Under the pieces are notes generated by a model, which saw only the letters and a list, made by a program, of their open reading frames with translations, was not told the DNA's origin and did not search any database. A DNA stretch of 64,000 nt from Streptomyces bacillaris (lineage in GTDB: Bacteria; Actinomycetota; Actinomycetes; Streptomycetales; Streptomycetaceae): the NCBI RefSeq assembly GCF_003268675.1, contig NZ_CP029378.1:6076001-6140000 (forward strand), in the 5' to 3' direction. The position numbers were made by a program, and so were the translations under genes. Below, piece by piece: positions 8,959 to 17,659 of the stretch. Within the stretch, counting starts at the first letter, position 1. Every line of letters begins with the position of its first letter.

Positions 8959-9714
8959 ATGGTCCTGACGCCACTGCCCGACTCCCGTACCGAGCCGGAC
9001 GGTTCAGCCGTGATCCGGGTGCTGAGCTACAACGTCCGCTCGATGCACGACGACACCACGGCCCTGGCCCGGGTCATCCGCGCCTGCGCCCCCGATCTGG
9101 TCCTGGTCCAGGAGGCCCCGCGCTTCTTCCGCTGGCGCAAGGCGGCCGCCCGGCTGGCCAGGAGCAGTGACCTGGTGGTGCTGAGCGGCGGTGCCACGGC
9201 CGCCGGGCCGCTGCTGCTCTGCTCGCTGCGGGTGACCGTCGAACGCACCGAGGACGTGCTGCTGCCGCTCACCCCGGGGCTGCACCGCAGGGGGTTCGCC
9301 ACCGCCGTCGTCCGGATCGGCGGGGCCCGGCTCGGGGTGCTCAGCTGCCATCTGAGCCTCCAGCGCGACGAACGTCTCGCCCAGGCCGGGCTGCTCCTCG
9401 ACCAGTTGGCCTCGCTGGGCGTGGAGCACGCGGTGGCGGGCGGCGACCTCAACGACGTACCGACCGGGAAGGCGTTCCGGCACCTGGCCGGGCCGCTCCA
9501 GGACTGCCACGCGGCCGCGCCCTGGGGCGGCGAGCTGACGTTCCCGCCGGACGGGCCCCGTAAGCGCATCGACGCCGTCTTCGCGACCCCGGGCATCGAG
9601 GTGCTCGGCTGCGGGGTCCCGGCCGGGCTCCCCGGGGTCGCGGACGCGGACCTGAGGGCGGCCACCGACCATCTGCCGGTCCTGGCCGCCCTCAGGGTCC
9701 CTGCCACGCCCTAG
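8959..9714 (+). CDS. Endonuclease/exonuclease/phosphatase (EEP) fold hydrolase
   Basis: 251 residues. Motifs of the EEP fold appear in order: L-S-Y-N-V-R (Asn ligand), L-V-Q-E-A (metal-binding Glu), G-G-D-L-N-D (catalytic Asp/Asn), D-A-V-F-A and T-D-H-L-P-V (general-base His). The phosphodiester substrate cannot be deduced; DNA, phospholipid and inositol-phosphate enzymes share this fold. An in-frame GTG at 8950 is an alternative start, but the ATG at 8959 follows a TATCGT hexamer (8946-8951) by 7 nt and fits a leaderless start. Convergent with the next minus-strand gene, 33 nt apart. Confidence 0.8.
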   Translation: MVLTPLPDSRTEPDGSAVIRVLSYNVRSMHDDTTALARVIRACAPDLVLVQEAPRFFRWRKAAARLARSSDLVVLSGGATAAGPLLLCSLRVTVERTEDVLLPLTPGLHRRGFATAVVRIGGARLGVLSCHLSLQRDERLAQAGLLLDQLASLGVEHAVAGGDLNDVPTGKAFRHLAGPLQDCHAAAPWGGELTFPPDGPRKRIDAVFATPGIEVLGCGVPAGLPGVADADLRAATDHLPVLAALRVPATP

Positions 9715-9747
9715 ACGACCGCGCCGCGCGCCCCGGCCGACCGGTGG

Positions 9748-10512
9748 CTACACCACCGCGCCGCGTCCCGGGTCGCCGTAGGTGTCGTCATCGTCGTCGT
9801 GCGGCATCCGGGCCACCAGGGTGGCGAAGCCGCCCAGGAAGCCGCCGATGCAGAGCGTGGTGAGCCACCACGTCATGTTCCACTGGAGCAGCACCGCCAC
9901 CAGCATCAGCACCGGCCCGCCGATCACCGCGAGCCAGGCGAACTTCGCCGTGGTGTCGGCCTCCGGCAGCGGCGGCGGCTCCGGGGGCACGAAGTGGCCT
10001 TCCTCGCCCTCGTCCGGCTCGTCGATGCCGTCGTCCTTGGACTCGGCCAGCTCGTAGTCCCGGGGCCCGGCGACCCCGGGCGCGAAGACGACGGAGCTGC
10101 CGAGCGGCTTCTTCTCCGGCGGCTTCGGGGGCGTCTTCCCCGACCCCTTGTCCGCCGGGTCCCCGGCCCGGCCGCTGTCCGGACCGGTCACATTGCGCTG
10201 GTCGTCCTCCAGCAGGGCCAGGTCCTCGACCGACTTGAAGGGCTTGGCGCCCGGCGGGTCCGGCGGCTCCTCCCCGTACCCCGCGACGATCGCGGCCCAG
10301 GCCGCCTCCTCGTCGAGCACCCGCTCCTCGTCGGCCTTCTTCTCCGAAGCCTTCTCCGGACCCTTCTCAGCGGCCTTCTCCGGAGCCGTGGCCTCCGGTC
10401 CGGCGCCCTCGGCGCTCGCCGGCTTCGTCCCCTCGGGGACGGCCGCGCTCTCCGTGGGGCGCGGCTCGCGCTCCTCGTCACTGCCCGTGCGTTCCGCGTC
10501 GTGCTCAGCCAC
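9748..10512 (-). CDS. Acidic Streptomyces membrane protein with a disordered N-terminus
   Basis: 254 residues, GTG start preceded by GGGGAG. Residues 1 to about 175 are highly charged and low in complexity (runs of Glu, Pro, Ala, Lys, including repeated A-E-K and E-K-A-S-E-K). Two transmembrane helices follow (about 190-235) and the protein ends with a five-Asp run. No enzymatic motif. Its start overlaps the stop codon of the upstream esterase gene by 8 nt, so the two are translationally coupled. Function unknown; the topology suggests a cytoplasmic acidic arm anchored by a hairpin. Confidence 0.75.
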   Translation of the reverse strand: MAEHDAERTGSDEEREPRPTESAAVPEGTKPASAEGAGPEATAPEKAAEKGPEKASEKKADEERVLDEEAAWAAIVAGYGEEPPDPPGAKPFKSVEDLALLEDDQRNVTGPDSGRAGDPADKGSGKTPPKPPEKKPLGSSVVFAPGVAGPRDYELAESKDDGIDEPDEGEEGHFVPPEPPPLPEADTTAKFAWLAVIGGPVLMLVAVLLQWNMTWWLTTLCIGGFLGGFATLVARMPHDDDDDTYGDPGRGAVV

Positions 10513-11284
10513 CGGACGTGCTCCCCTTCATCCCGACGCTCGGTGCGAGACGGCCGATGAACCGGTAGCTCTCATCGAAGATCCGCTCCGCATCATGGTC
10601 CAACGTCGCCACGTGGTAGCTCTGTTCCAGCAGGATCTCCGTCACATCGGTGGAGGAGATCCGGCTCAGGACCCGCGCGCTGTCCGCGGGCGGCACGACA
10701 TGGTCCTGCGGGCTGTGCAGCAGCACCACCGGCTGGGTCACCTGCGGCAGTTCGCCGTCGACCAGCTTGAAGAACTTCCGCACCGAGTGGGCCGCGTGCA
10801 GCGGCACCCGGTCGTACCCCACCTCGTGCGAGCCGGGGAGCGCGATGTCGTCGGCCAGCCCCTTCGTCGTACGGACGAGAAGGCGGGCGACCGGCAGCGC
10901 GTACGCCGAGAGGCCGTGCACCTTGTTGGCCGGGTTGACCAGCACCAGACCGCTGATCGCGTCCCCGTGCTTGGCCGCCAGCCGCAGGGAGAGCGCGCCG
11001 CCCATGGAGAGCCCGAAGACGAAGACCTGCTCGCACTTCTCCCGCAGCACCCGCAGCTCGCGGTCCACCTCCGCGTACCAGTCCTGCCAGCCGGTGACCG
11101 CCATGTCCTCCCAGCGGGTGCCGTGGCCCGGCAGCAGCGGCAGGGAGACGGTCAGCCCGCGCTCGGCAAGGAAGTCGGCCCAGGGGCGCAGCGACTGCGG
11201 CGAGCCGGTGAAGCCATGACAGAGGAGGACGCCGACCTCTCCGCCCTCGTGGCGGAACGGCTCGGCTCCAGGGAGGACCGGCAC
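10505..11284 (-). CDS. Alpha/beta hydrolase, carboxylesterase/monoacylglycerol lipase type
   Basis: 259 residues. The oxyanion-hole motif L-L-C-H-G-F-T-G-S lies near residue 24, the nucleophile elbow G-L-S-M-G-G near 95, the acid in S-P-Q-D-H near 201, and the catalytic His in S-Y-H-V-A-T-L-D near 230. This arrangement is that of Est30-like carboxylesterases and monoacylglycerol lipases. No signal peptide. GTG start with AGGAGA 8 nt upstream. First gene of a two-gene operon and divergent from the acyltransferase gene, hinting at lipid metabolism. Confidence 0.87.
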   Translation of the reverse strand: MPVLPGAEPFRHEGGEVGVLLCHGFTGSPQSLRPWADFLAERGLTVSLPLLPGHGTRWEDMAVTGWQDWYAEVDRELRVLREKCEQVFVFGLSMGGALSLRLAAKHGDAISGLVLVNPANKVHGLSAYALPVARLLVRTTKGLADDIALPGSHEVGYDRVPLHAAHSVRKFFKLVDGELPQVTQPVVLLHSPQDHVVPPADSARVLSRISSTDVTEILLEQSYHVATLDHDAERIFDESYRFIGRLAPSVGMKGSTSGG

Positions 11285-11505
11285 CGGGGTCTCCTGTTCG
11301 TGAGGTGAGGCGGGGGCGGGCTATGGAGATGGGGATATGGGGCGGGGCTCTGAAGGGTGGTGCGAGTGGGGCGCGCACCGGGGGAGGGCGTGCTTGACGG
11401 ATGACTTCACCGTACGCGACCGGACCGACACCGACCAGGGCCGTCACGGCCTCACCGACGGGACCGGGTTAAGGTCTGTCCGACAGCACACAGGAGGCAC
11501 CACAG

Positions 11506-12312
11506 TTGATCTACGGCGCAATGAAGTTCTCCATCGGCGGGTCCCTGAAGCTCGCCTTCCGGCCGTGGGTGGAGGGTCTGGAGAACATCCCCGAGCGGGG
11601 GCCGGCGATCCTCGCGAGCAATCATCTCTCGTTCTCCGACTCCTTCTTCCTCCCCGCTGTCCTGGACCGCAAGGTCACGTTCATCGCCAAGGCCGAGTAC
11701 TTCACGGCCCCCGGTGTGAAGGGCAAGCTCACGGCCGCCTTCTTCAAGGGCGTCGGCCAGCTCCCCGTCGACCGCTCCGGAGCCCGGGGCGCCGGTGAGG
11801 CCGCCATCAAGGCGGGCATCCAGGTCATCGAGAGCGGCGGCCTCTTCGGCATCTACCCGGAGGGCACCCGCTCGCCCGACGGCCGCCTCTACCGGGGCAA
11901 GCCCGGCGGACTGGCCCGGGTGGCGCTCGCCACCGGAGCCCCCGTGATCCCGGTCGCGATGATCGACACTGAGAAGATCCAGCCGCCCGGCCAGGTGGTG
12001 CCCAAGCTCATGCGGCCCGGTATCAAGATCGGCAAGCCGCTGGACTTCAGCCGCTACCAGGGCATGGACGGCGACCGCTTCATCCTGCGCTCGGTGACCG
12101 ACGAGGTCATGTACGAGATCATGAAGCTCTCCGGCCAGGAGTACGTGGACATCTACGCCACCGCCGCCAAGCGCCAGATCGCCGAGGAGGCGAAGGCGAA
12201 GGCGGAGGAGGCCAAGCGCGAGCGCAAGCAGCCGGCCGCGGCCGACGGGAACACAACGGCCGACGAGAACAGAGCGGCCGACGAGGACAGAACGGAACGG
12301 TCCGGCGCCTGA
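11506..12312 (+). CDS. plsC: 1-acyl-sn-glycerol-3-phosphate acyltransferase (PlsC family)
   Basis: 268 residues. Transfers an acyl chain to lysophosphatidic acid or a related acceptor. The HX4D catalytic motif N-H-L-S-F-S-D (about 39-45) and the acceptor-binding Y-P-E-G-T-R-S (about 118-124) are intact. The TTG at 11506 is the start because AGGAGG lies 9 nt upstream; the in-frame ATG at 11521 would be 24 nt away. After about residue 225 the tail is a Lys/Glu/Ala helix and then disordered. In M. tuberculosis the equivalent position carries Rv2182c, a predicted lysophospholipid acyltransferase (from memory). macS follows after 30 nt and may share the transcript. Confidence 0.9.
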   Translation: MIYGAMKFSIGGSLKLAFRPWVEGLENIPERGPAILASNHLSFSDSFFLPAVLDRKVTFIAKAEYFTAPGVKGKLTAAFFKGVGQLPVDRSGARGAGEAAIKAGIQVIESGGLFGIYPEGTRSPDGRLYRGKPGGLARVALATGAPVIPVAMIDTEKIQPPGQVVPKLMRPGIKIGKPLDFSRYQGMDGDRFILRSVTDEVMYEIMKLSGQEYVDIYATAAKRQIAEEAKAKAEEAKRERKQPAAADGNTTADENRAADEDRTERSGA

Positions 12313-12342
12313 GGGCGTCGTGCACCGTCGGGGGGTGGGGCC

Positions 12343-13590
12343 ATGGCCAAGCGTGAGCGGGTCGTACGGATGTCGGTCGAGCAGCCGCTCTGGCGTGCGC
12401 TGACGGGGTACCGCGTACTGACCATGATCTACGCGGTGCTGCTGGCGGTCTTCGGCAAGGACCATCTGGGCCGGCAGCCGTTCGAGCGGCCCTGGGTGGC
12501 CTTCGCCTACCTCGCGTTCCTCGCCGTGTGGACGCTCGCCACCCTGCCCAAGGTCCGCTCGGCGGCGAGCTGCACCAAGCGTTTCCTGGGCGCGGATCTC
12601 GTCGTCGCGCTGACCGGGATCATGCTCACCCCGATCGCGGACGTCCACTCCCAGACCTTCGACGGCCCGACGCTGCCCTCGATCTGGACGGCCGGGGCGG
12701 TCCTCGCCTTCGCGATCAAGGGCGGCTGGCGGTGGGCGGCCTTCGCCTCGACCTTCGTCGCCGCCGCCAACATCATCCAGCGCGGCGAGCCCAGCCGGGA
12801 CACCTTCCACAACGTGCTGCTGGTCTGGGTCGCCTCGATAGCGATCGGGTACGTCGTCGAGGTCGCCCGCGCCAGTGAACGCACCCTGGCCCGCGCCCTG
12901 GAGATCGAGGCCGCCACCCGCGAGCGCGAGCGCCTCGCCCGGGACATCCACGACAGCGTCCTCCAGGTCCTGGCCATGGTGCAGCGCCGGGGCACCGCGA
13001 TCGGCGGCGAGGCGGCCGAGCTGGGGCGGCTGGCCGGGGAGCAGGAGGTGGCCCTGCGCACCCTGGTCTCCAGCGGCCTGGTGCCCCCGACCCGGGTCTC
13101 CGAGGACGCCGCCGAGGGGGCCGTCGTCCGCACGGTCGAGGTGGACGAGGAGAGCCCCGGCGAGGAGGCCCCCTGCGACCTGCGCACCCTGCTCGCCCCG
13201 CACGCCGGCTCCCGTACCAGCTTCGCGGAGCCCGGCGCCCCGGTCCTCCTCCCGGCCCCGGCCGCCCGTGAGCTGGCCGCCGCCGTCAGCGCCGCCCTGG
13301 ACAATGTGCGGGTGCACGCCGGGGAGGGGGCCCAGGCGTGGATCCTGGTCGAGGACGAGCCCGGCGAGGTCATCGTCACCGTCCGGGACGACGGCCCCGG
13401 CATCCCGGAGGGCCGCCTCGCCCAGGCGGAGGGGGAGGGGCGGATGGGGGTCGCGCTCTCCATCCGCGGCCGGCTGCGCGACATCGGCGGCACGGCCGAG
13501 GTGATCTCGGTGCCGGGGCAGGGCACCGAGGTCGAGTTGAAGGTTCCGAAAGCACAGGTTTCCCGGGGGAAGGCAGGATCGGCCCGATGA
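12343..13590 (+). CDS. macS: Sensor histidine kinase MacS
   Basis: 415 residues. About four to five transmembrane segments fill residues 20-175 with little extracytoplasmic sequence, so sensing is probably within the membrane. The phosphoacceptor is His203 in A-R-D-I-H-D-S-V-L-Q, the HisKA_3 motif of NarL-type partners. The HATPase domain retains an Asn in the N box (A-L-D-N-V-R) and D-D-G-P-G-I-P-E in the G box. A GGGG-rich stretch precedes the ATG; a second in-frame ATG at 12370 is possible. Overlaps macR by 4 nt. In S. coelicolor the orthologous pair (SCO2121/SCO2120) is described as controlling morphogenesis, membrane protein genes and actinorhodin. Confidence 0.88.
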   Translation: MAKRERVVRMSVEQPLWRALTGYRVLTMIYAVLLAVFGKDHLGRQPFERPWVAFAYLAFLAVWTLATLPKVRSAASCTKRFLGADLVVALTGIMLTPIADVHSQTFDGPTLPSIWTAGAVLAFAIKGGWRWAAFASTFVAAANIIQRGEPSRDTFHNVLLVWVASIAIGYVVEVARASERTLARALEIEAATRERERLARDIHDSVLQVLAMVQRRGTAIGGEAAELGRLAGEQEVALRTLVSSGLVPPTRVSEDAAEGAVVRTVEVDEESPGEEAPCDLRTLLAPHAGSRTSFAEPGAPVLLPAPAARELAAAVSAALDNVRVHAGEGAQAWILVEDEPGEVIVTVRDDGPGIPEGRLAQAEGEGRMGVALSIRGRLRDIGGTAEVISVPGQGTEVELKVPKAQVSRGKAGSAR

Positions 13591-14333
13591 GCACGCAGAA
13601 CGCACCGCAGGACGCGGCGACAGCACAGGACGCACCGCAGGACGCATCCCGGCAGGACGGGCAGGCCGCCGAGCGGCCCATCCGGGTCATGGTGGTCGAC
13701 GACCACCCCATGTGGCGCGACGCCGTCGCCCGCGACCTGGCCGAGTCCGGCTTCGACGTCGTCGCGACCGCCGGGGACGGCCCGCAGGCGGTCCGCCGGG
13801 CCAAGGCCGTGACCCCGGACGTCCTGGTCCTCGACCTCAACCTGCCGGGTATGCCCGGCGTCCAGGTCTGCAAGGAGCTGGTCCCCGCCCACCCCGGCCT
13901 CCGCGTCCTGGTCCTCTCCGCCAGCGGGGAGCACGCCGACGTCCTGGAGGCGGTGAAGTCCGGCGCCACCGGCTACCTCCTCAAGTCCGCCTCCACCCAG
14001 GAGCTGGTCGACGCCGTCCGCTCCACCGCCAACGGCGACCCGGTCTTCACCCCGGGCCTCGCGGGCCTGGTCCTCGGGGAGTACCGCAGGCTCGCCTCCG
14101 ACCCCGCGCCCGCCGCCCCCGACGAGCCCAAGGCCCCGCAGCTCACCGACCGGGAGACCGAGGTGCTGCGGCTGGTCGCCAAGGGGCTGTCGTACAAGCA
14201 GATCGCGGAGCGTCTGGTCATCTCGCACCGCACCGTGCAGAACCATGTGCAGAACACCCTCGGCAAGCTCCAGCTGCACAACCGGGTGGAGCTGGTGCGG
14301 TACGCCATCGAGCGCGGCCTCGACGACATCTGA
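13587..14333 (+). CDS. macR: Response regulator MacR (NarL/FixJ family)
   Basis: 248 residues, starting in the ATGA overlap with macS. Residues 1-30 are a low-complexity Gln/Asp/Ala segment with repeated A-P-Q-D-A. The receiver domain follows: acidic pair in V-V-D-D-H (38-39), phosphoacceptor Asp83 in V-L-D-L-N-L-P-G-M, Ser in V-L-S-A and Lys in Y-L-L-K. A LuxR-type helix-turn-helix (L-T-D-R-E-T-E-V-L ... I-S-H-R-T-V-Q-N-H-V) lies in the last 65 residues. The reported MacR target sequence is TGAGTACNNGTACTCA, and a perfect copy lies at 33342-33357 in this window. Confidence 0.9.
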   Translation: MSTQNAPQDAATAQDAPQDASRQDGQAAERPIRVMVVDDHPMWRDAVARDLAESGFDVVATAGDGPQAVRRAKAVTPDVLVLDLNLPGMPGVQVCKELVPAHPGLRVLVLSASGEHADVLEAVKSGATGYLLKSASTQELVDAVRSTANGDPVFTPGLAGLVLGEYRRLASDPAPAAPDEPKAPQLTDRETEVLRLVAKGLSYKQIAERLVISHRTVQNHVQNTLGKLQLHNRVELVRYAIERGLDDI

Positions 14334-14388
14334 CCGGGACCGAAGGGCCGCGGCCAAGTACCAGGCCCGGGGCCAAGGGCCGGGACCA

Positions 14389-14417
14389 GGGGCCGGACGG
14401 GTGGGCCGTCCGGCCCC
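14389..14417 (+). terminator. Terminator hairpin after macR
   Basis: Perfect 12-bp GGGGCCGGACGG stem with a 5-nt loop, 55 nt downstream of the macR stop codon and just upstream of the promoter region of the dehydrogenase gene. Confidence 0.65.
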
Positions 14418-14451
14418 TGCGCGTCCGGGTCCGGGGCCGTATATTCGCGCT

Positions 14452-15447
14452 ATGGAGATCTTGGCGTTCGGTGTGCAGTCGGATGAGAAGCCCCTGATCG
14501 AGAAGGCCTTCGCGGGGCTGCACGAGGTCCGCTGCCTGGACGTCTTCCTCAACCGGGACACCGCCCCCATCGCGGCCGGGTACGAGATCATCTCCACCAG
14601 CGTCAACGCCGACCTCGGCAGCAAGGTGCTCCAGACCCTCGCCGCCGGTGGCACCCAGCTCATCGCCCAGCGCTCCACCGGCTTCAACAACATCGACCTG
14701 GACGTGGCCGAGCGGCTCGCCCTCCGCGTCGCCCGGGTCTCGTACTACTCCCCGTACTCGGTCGCGGAGTTCGCCTGGACCCTGGCCATGGCGGTGAACC
14801 GGCGCGTCATCCGGGCCGCGAGCCGCACCCGCGACTTCGACTTCCGGCTCGACGGGCTGCTCGGCCGGGACATGCGCGGCCGGACCGTCGGTGTGATCGG
14901 CACCGGCAAGATCGGTGAGGCGTTCACCCGGATCGCCCACGGCTTCGGGATGAAGCTGCTCGGCTGGGACGTCGTGGAGAACCCGGCCTGCCTGGAGCTG
15001 GGCATGGAGTACGTGGAGAAGGAGCGGCTCTTCGCGGAGGCCGACCTGACCAGCCTGCACGTCCCGCTGCTCCCCGCCACGCACCACATCATCAACGAGG
15101 CCGCCCTGAAGTCGATGAAGGACGACGCGATCCTGGTCAACTCCAGCCGCGGCGGCCTCATCGACACCGCTGCCCTGGTCACCGAGTTGCGCGCCGGGCG
15201 CTTCCTCGGCGTCGGGCTCGACGTGTACGAGGCGGAGGCCGGGCTCTTCTTCCTGGACAAGTCCCTGGAGGGCGTCGACGACGACACCCTGGCCCGCCTG
15301 GTGACCTTCCCGAACGTGATCGTCACCTCGCACCAGGCGTACTACACCGAGGACGCGGTGGGCCAGATCATCGACGCGACCGTCCAGAACGTCACCGACT
15401 ACCTGGCCGGCCGCCGCAGCGAGAACGTGCTCGTGCCGCGCCTGTGA
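14452..15447 (+). CDS. D-isomer-specific 2-hydroxyacid dehydrogenase (D-lactate dehydrogenase-like)
   Basis: 331 residues. The NAD-binding motif G-V-I-G-T-G-K-I-G lies near residue 148, the substrate-binding Arg in N-S-S-R-G-G-L near 229, the Glu of the catalytic relay in E-A-E-A-G near 261, and the catalytic His in S-H-Q-A-Y-Y-T near 295. This pattern fits LdhA-type D-lactate dehydrogenases rather than SerA (no ACT domain). A TATATT hexamer at 14440-14445 is 6 nt before the ATG, so translation is probably leaderless. It converges on trpE with a 33-nt gap. Confidence 0.88.
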   Translation: MEILAFGVQSDEKPLIEKAFAGLHEVRCLDVFLNRDTAPIAAGYEIISTSVNADLGSKVLQTLAAGGTQLIAQRSTGFNNIDLDVAERLALRVARVSYYSPYSVAEFAWTLAMAVNRRVIRAASRTRDFDFRLDGLLGRDMRGRTVGVIGTGKIGEAFTRIAHGFGMKLLGWDVVENPACLELGMEYVEKERLFAEADLTSLHVPLLPATHHIINEAALKSMKDDAILVNSSRGGLIDTAALVTELRAGRFLGVGLDVYEAEAGLFFLDKSLEGVDDDTLARLVTFPNVIVTSHQAYYTEDAVGQIIDATVQNVTDYLAGRRSENVLVPRL

Positions 15448-15480
15448 CCCCGGGGCCCGGCGCGGCACAGCCTCCCCGGC

Positions 15481-17367
15481 TCAGCTCAGCACCGGCAGCC
15501 CCGCCAGCAGCTCCGTCACGATCGCGGACCCCCGCACGGTCAGCACCGACTCCGGGTGGAACTGCACCGAGGCGAACCCCGGCCCGCGCAGCGCGTGCAG
15601 CTCACCGCTCGCCACGTCCCGGCTCACCTCGATCCCGTGCGCGGCCAGCTCGGCGGCGGCCGGGGAGTCGCAGCGGGCGGTGAAGCTGTTGTAGAAGCCG
15701 ACCGTCTCCGGCCGCCCGAACAGCTCGATCCCGGTCTGCGCCCCCTGGTACGGGACCGCCTTGCGCACGATGTCCAGCCCCAGCTCCGCCGCGATCAGCT
15801 CATGGCCGAGGCAGACCCCGAGCAGCCCGTACCGGTGCTCCCGCACCAGCCCGGCCGCCAGCTCCCGCAGCAGCCGCATCTTCGGGTCGGCCAGGTCGCC
15901 AGGATTCCCGGGGCCGGGGCCCAGCACGACCGGCCCCCGGTGCGCCCGCACCACGTCCCGCAGCCCCGGCTCGTCGAACCGCCGCACCGACACCTCCAGC
16001 CCCGACGAGCGCAGCAGATGGGCCAGCATCGCGGTGAACGTGTCCTCGCCGTCCACCACCAGCGCGTGCCCGGACAGCTCCCGGGTCCGCTCCTGCATCC
16101 GCAGCCAGAACGGGGCCAGCCCGCCGCGCCGGCCGTCCAGCGCCGCCCGCACCCGGGGATCGGCGGCCAACTGCGGGCGGTCCGCCTCCGCCTCCGGCCG
16201 CCCCGGCCGCACCCCGAGCGCCGCCAGCACCCCGGCCGCCTTGGCATGCGTCTCGGCCACTTCGCTCTCCGGGTCCGAGTGGCGTACGAGGGTGGCGCCG
16301 ACGGGCACCTCCAGCGAGCCGTCCGGGGCGATGTCGGCCGTACGGATCAGGATCGGGGAGTCCAGCGTCTGCGCCCCGTTCGCGTCCTGCCCCAGCAGGG
16401 CCAGCGCGCCCGCGTAGTAGCCGCGCCCGCCCCGCTCGTACCGCTCGATCACCCGGCAGGCGTTCTGCACCGGGGAGCCGGTGACGGTGGCCGCGAACAT
16501 GGTCTCGCGCAGGACGTCCCGGACGTCCAGCGAGGACCGTCCCCGCAGCTCGTACTCCGTGTGGGCGAGGTGGGCCATCTCCTTGAGCCGGGGCCCGACC
16601 ACCACCCCGCCCATGTCGCCCACCGTGCACATCATCTTGAGCTCCTCGTCGACCACCATGGACAGCTCCTCGCTCTCCTTGCGGTCCCCGAGGAAGGCGA
16701 GCAGGCTGGTCGCGGTCGGCCCCCCGTCCGGGTAGCGGTAGGTCCCGCTGATCGGGTTCATCACGACCGTCCCGCCGGACATCCGCACATGCACCTCCGG
16801 GCTCGCCCCCACCAGCACTCGGTCCCCGGTGTGCACCACGAACGTCCAGTACGCGCCCCGCTCGCCCGCCAGCAGCCGCCGGAACAGCGCCAGCGCGTCC
16901 GCCCGCCCGAACCCCGGGATCGCGCCCCGGAACGTCCGCCGGATCACGAAGTTCGCGCCCTCGCCCTGCCCGATCTCGTCCCGGATCACCCGCCGCACGA
17001 TCTCCGCGTACTCCCCGTCCGCCACGTCGAAGCCCCGGTCCTCCACCGCCACGTCGTGCGCGGGCAGCGCCGCCAGCACCTCCGTCAGCTCCAGCTCGTG
17101 GCTCTCCTCCGCGACCAGCACGCTCAGCGGCGTCCCGTCGTCGCGCACGTCGAAGCCGCGCTCGGCGATCTGCCGGAACGGCACCAGGGCCAGGGCGGGC
17201 GACGCGCCCACCGGCAGGTCGGCCAGCCGCTCCACCTCCCGCACCCCGCCGATCAGCACCTCCACGTGATCGTGGTCACGGCCGGGGGTGCGCCTGCGCA
17301 GCAGCGCGAAGGGCGGGGCATCGTCGGCCAGCAGCCGGCGGACGAGGTCAAAGGCGGTACGGGACAT
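15481..17367 (-). CDS. trpE: Fused anthranilate synthase (TrpE-TrpG type)
   Basis: 628 residues. Makes anthranilate from chorismate and glutamine. The chorismate-binding domain spans about 115-385 (N-P-I-S-G-T-Y-R near 204, M-F-A-A-T-V-T-G-S-P near 290). The glutamine amidotransferase domain spans about 430-625 with nucleophile Cys519 in G-V-C-L-G-H and His604/Glu606 in F-H-P-E-S. The order synthase then amidotransferase also occurs in PhzE, but the trp attenuator just upstream ties this gene to tryptophan. ATG at 17367 with AAGGAA upstream. Orthologue of the actinomycete trpE at the SCO2117 position (from memory). Divergent from the DAHP synthase gene that supplies the shikimate pathway. Confidence 0.93.
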   Translation of the reverse strand: MSRTAFDLVRRLLADDAPPFALLRRRTPGRDHDHVEVLIGGVREVERLADLPVGASPALALVPFRQIAERGFDVRDDGTPLSVLVAEESHELELTEVLAALPAHDVAVEDRGFDVADGEYAEIVRRVIRDEIGQGEGANFVIRRTFRGAIPGFGRADALALFRRLLAGERGAYWTFVVHTGDRVLVGASPEVHVRMSGGTVVMNPISGTYRYPDGGPTATSLLAFLGDRKESEELSMVVDEELKMMCTVGDMGGVVVGPRLKEMAHLAHTEYELRGRSSLDVRDVLRETMFAATVTGSPVQNACRVIERYERGGRGYYAGALALLGQDANGAQTLDSPILIRTADIAPDGSLEVPVGATLVRHSDPESEVAETHAKAAGVLAALGVRPGRPEAEADRPQLAADPRVRAALDGRRGGLAPFWLRMQERTRELSGHALVVDGEDTFTAMLAHLLRSSGLEVSVRRFDEPGLRDVVRAHRGPVVLGPGPGNPGDLADPKMRLLRELAAGLVREHRYGLLGVCLGHELIAAELGLDIVRKAVPYQGAQTGIELFGRPETVGFYNSFTARCDSPAAAELAAHGIEVSRDVASGELHALRGPGFASVQFHPESVLTVRGSAIVTELLAGLPVLS

Positions 17368-17448
17368 GGGAGCGGGTTCCTTCCGGACGGTCCGTACGAG
17401 GGCCTCGTACGGGATTCACGGGGAGAGGAACGGCTCCGCAACGCAGAA

Positions 17449-17469
17449 AGGCCGCCCCTCGGGCGGCCT
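17449..17469 (-). terminator. trp attenuator terminator
   Basis: Perfect 9-bp AGGCCGCCC stem with a 3-nt loop, on the trpE strand followed by TTTCTGCG. It lies 25 nt after the leader-peptide stop codon and 81 nt before the trpE start codon, the position expected for an attenuator. Confidence 0.85.
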
Positions 17470-17494
17470 GCGCGGTGTGTGTCAGCGCGATGGT

Positions 17495-17563
17495 TCAGCG
17501 GGCCGCCGGATGAGCGGTCCACCACCAGTTCTGGATCGAGAGCTGGGTCTGTTGCGTCGACAT
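17495..17563 (-). CDS. trpL: trp leader peptide with three consecutive Trp codons
   Basis: A 22-codon reading frame too short for routine gene calling. Codons 13-15 are TGG TGG TGG, followed by Thr-Ala-His-Pro-Ala-Ala-Arg and TGA. The three Trp codons sit ahead of a terminator hairpin (17449-17469) and then trpE, the classical layout for ribosome-mediated attenuation: stalling at Trp codons when charged tRNA-Trp is scarce should prevent the terminator from forming. A TAGGGT hexamer (17570-17575) ends 6 nt before the ATG, suggesting a leaderless leader. Leader peptides with the same Asn-Trp-Trp-Trp-Thr-Ala-His-Pro-Ala-Ala core are known from Streptomyces trpE genes (from memory). Confidence 0.9.
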   Translation of the reverse strand: MSTQQTQLSIQNWWWTAHPAAR

Positions 17564-17659
17564 GGTGCGACCCTAGCGGACGTTCCGGGCATCGGAGCAG
17601 GTGTCTCAACTATTGAGCGCTCGGATGGACGCCTCCCACGACCCCGTAATGTTGTCCGT

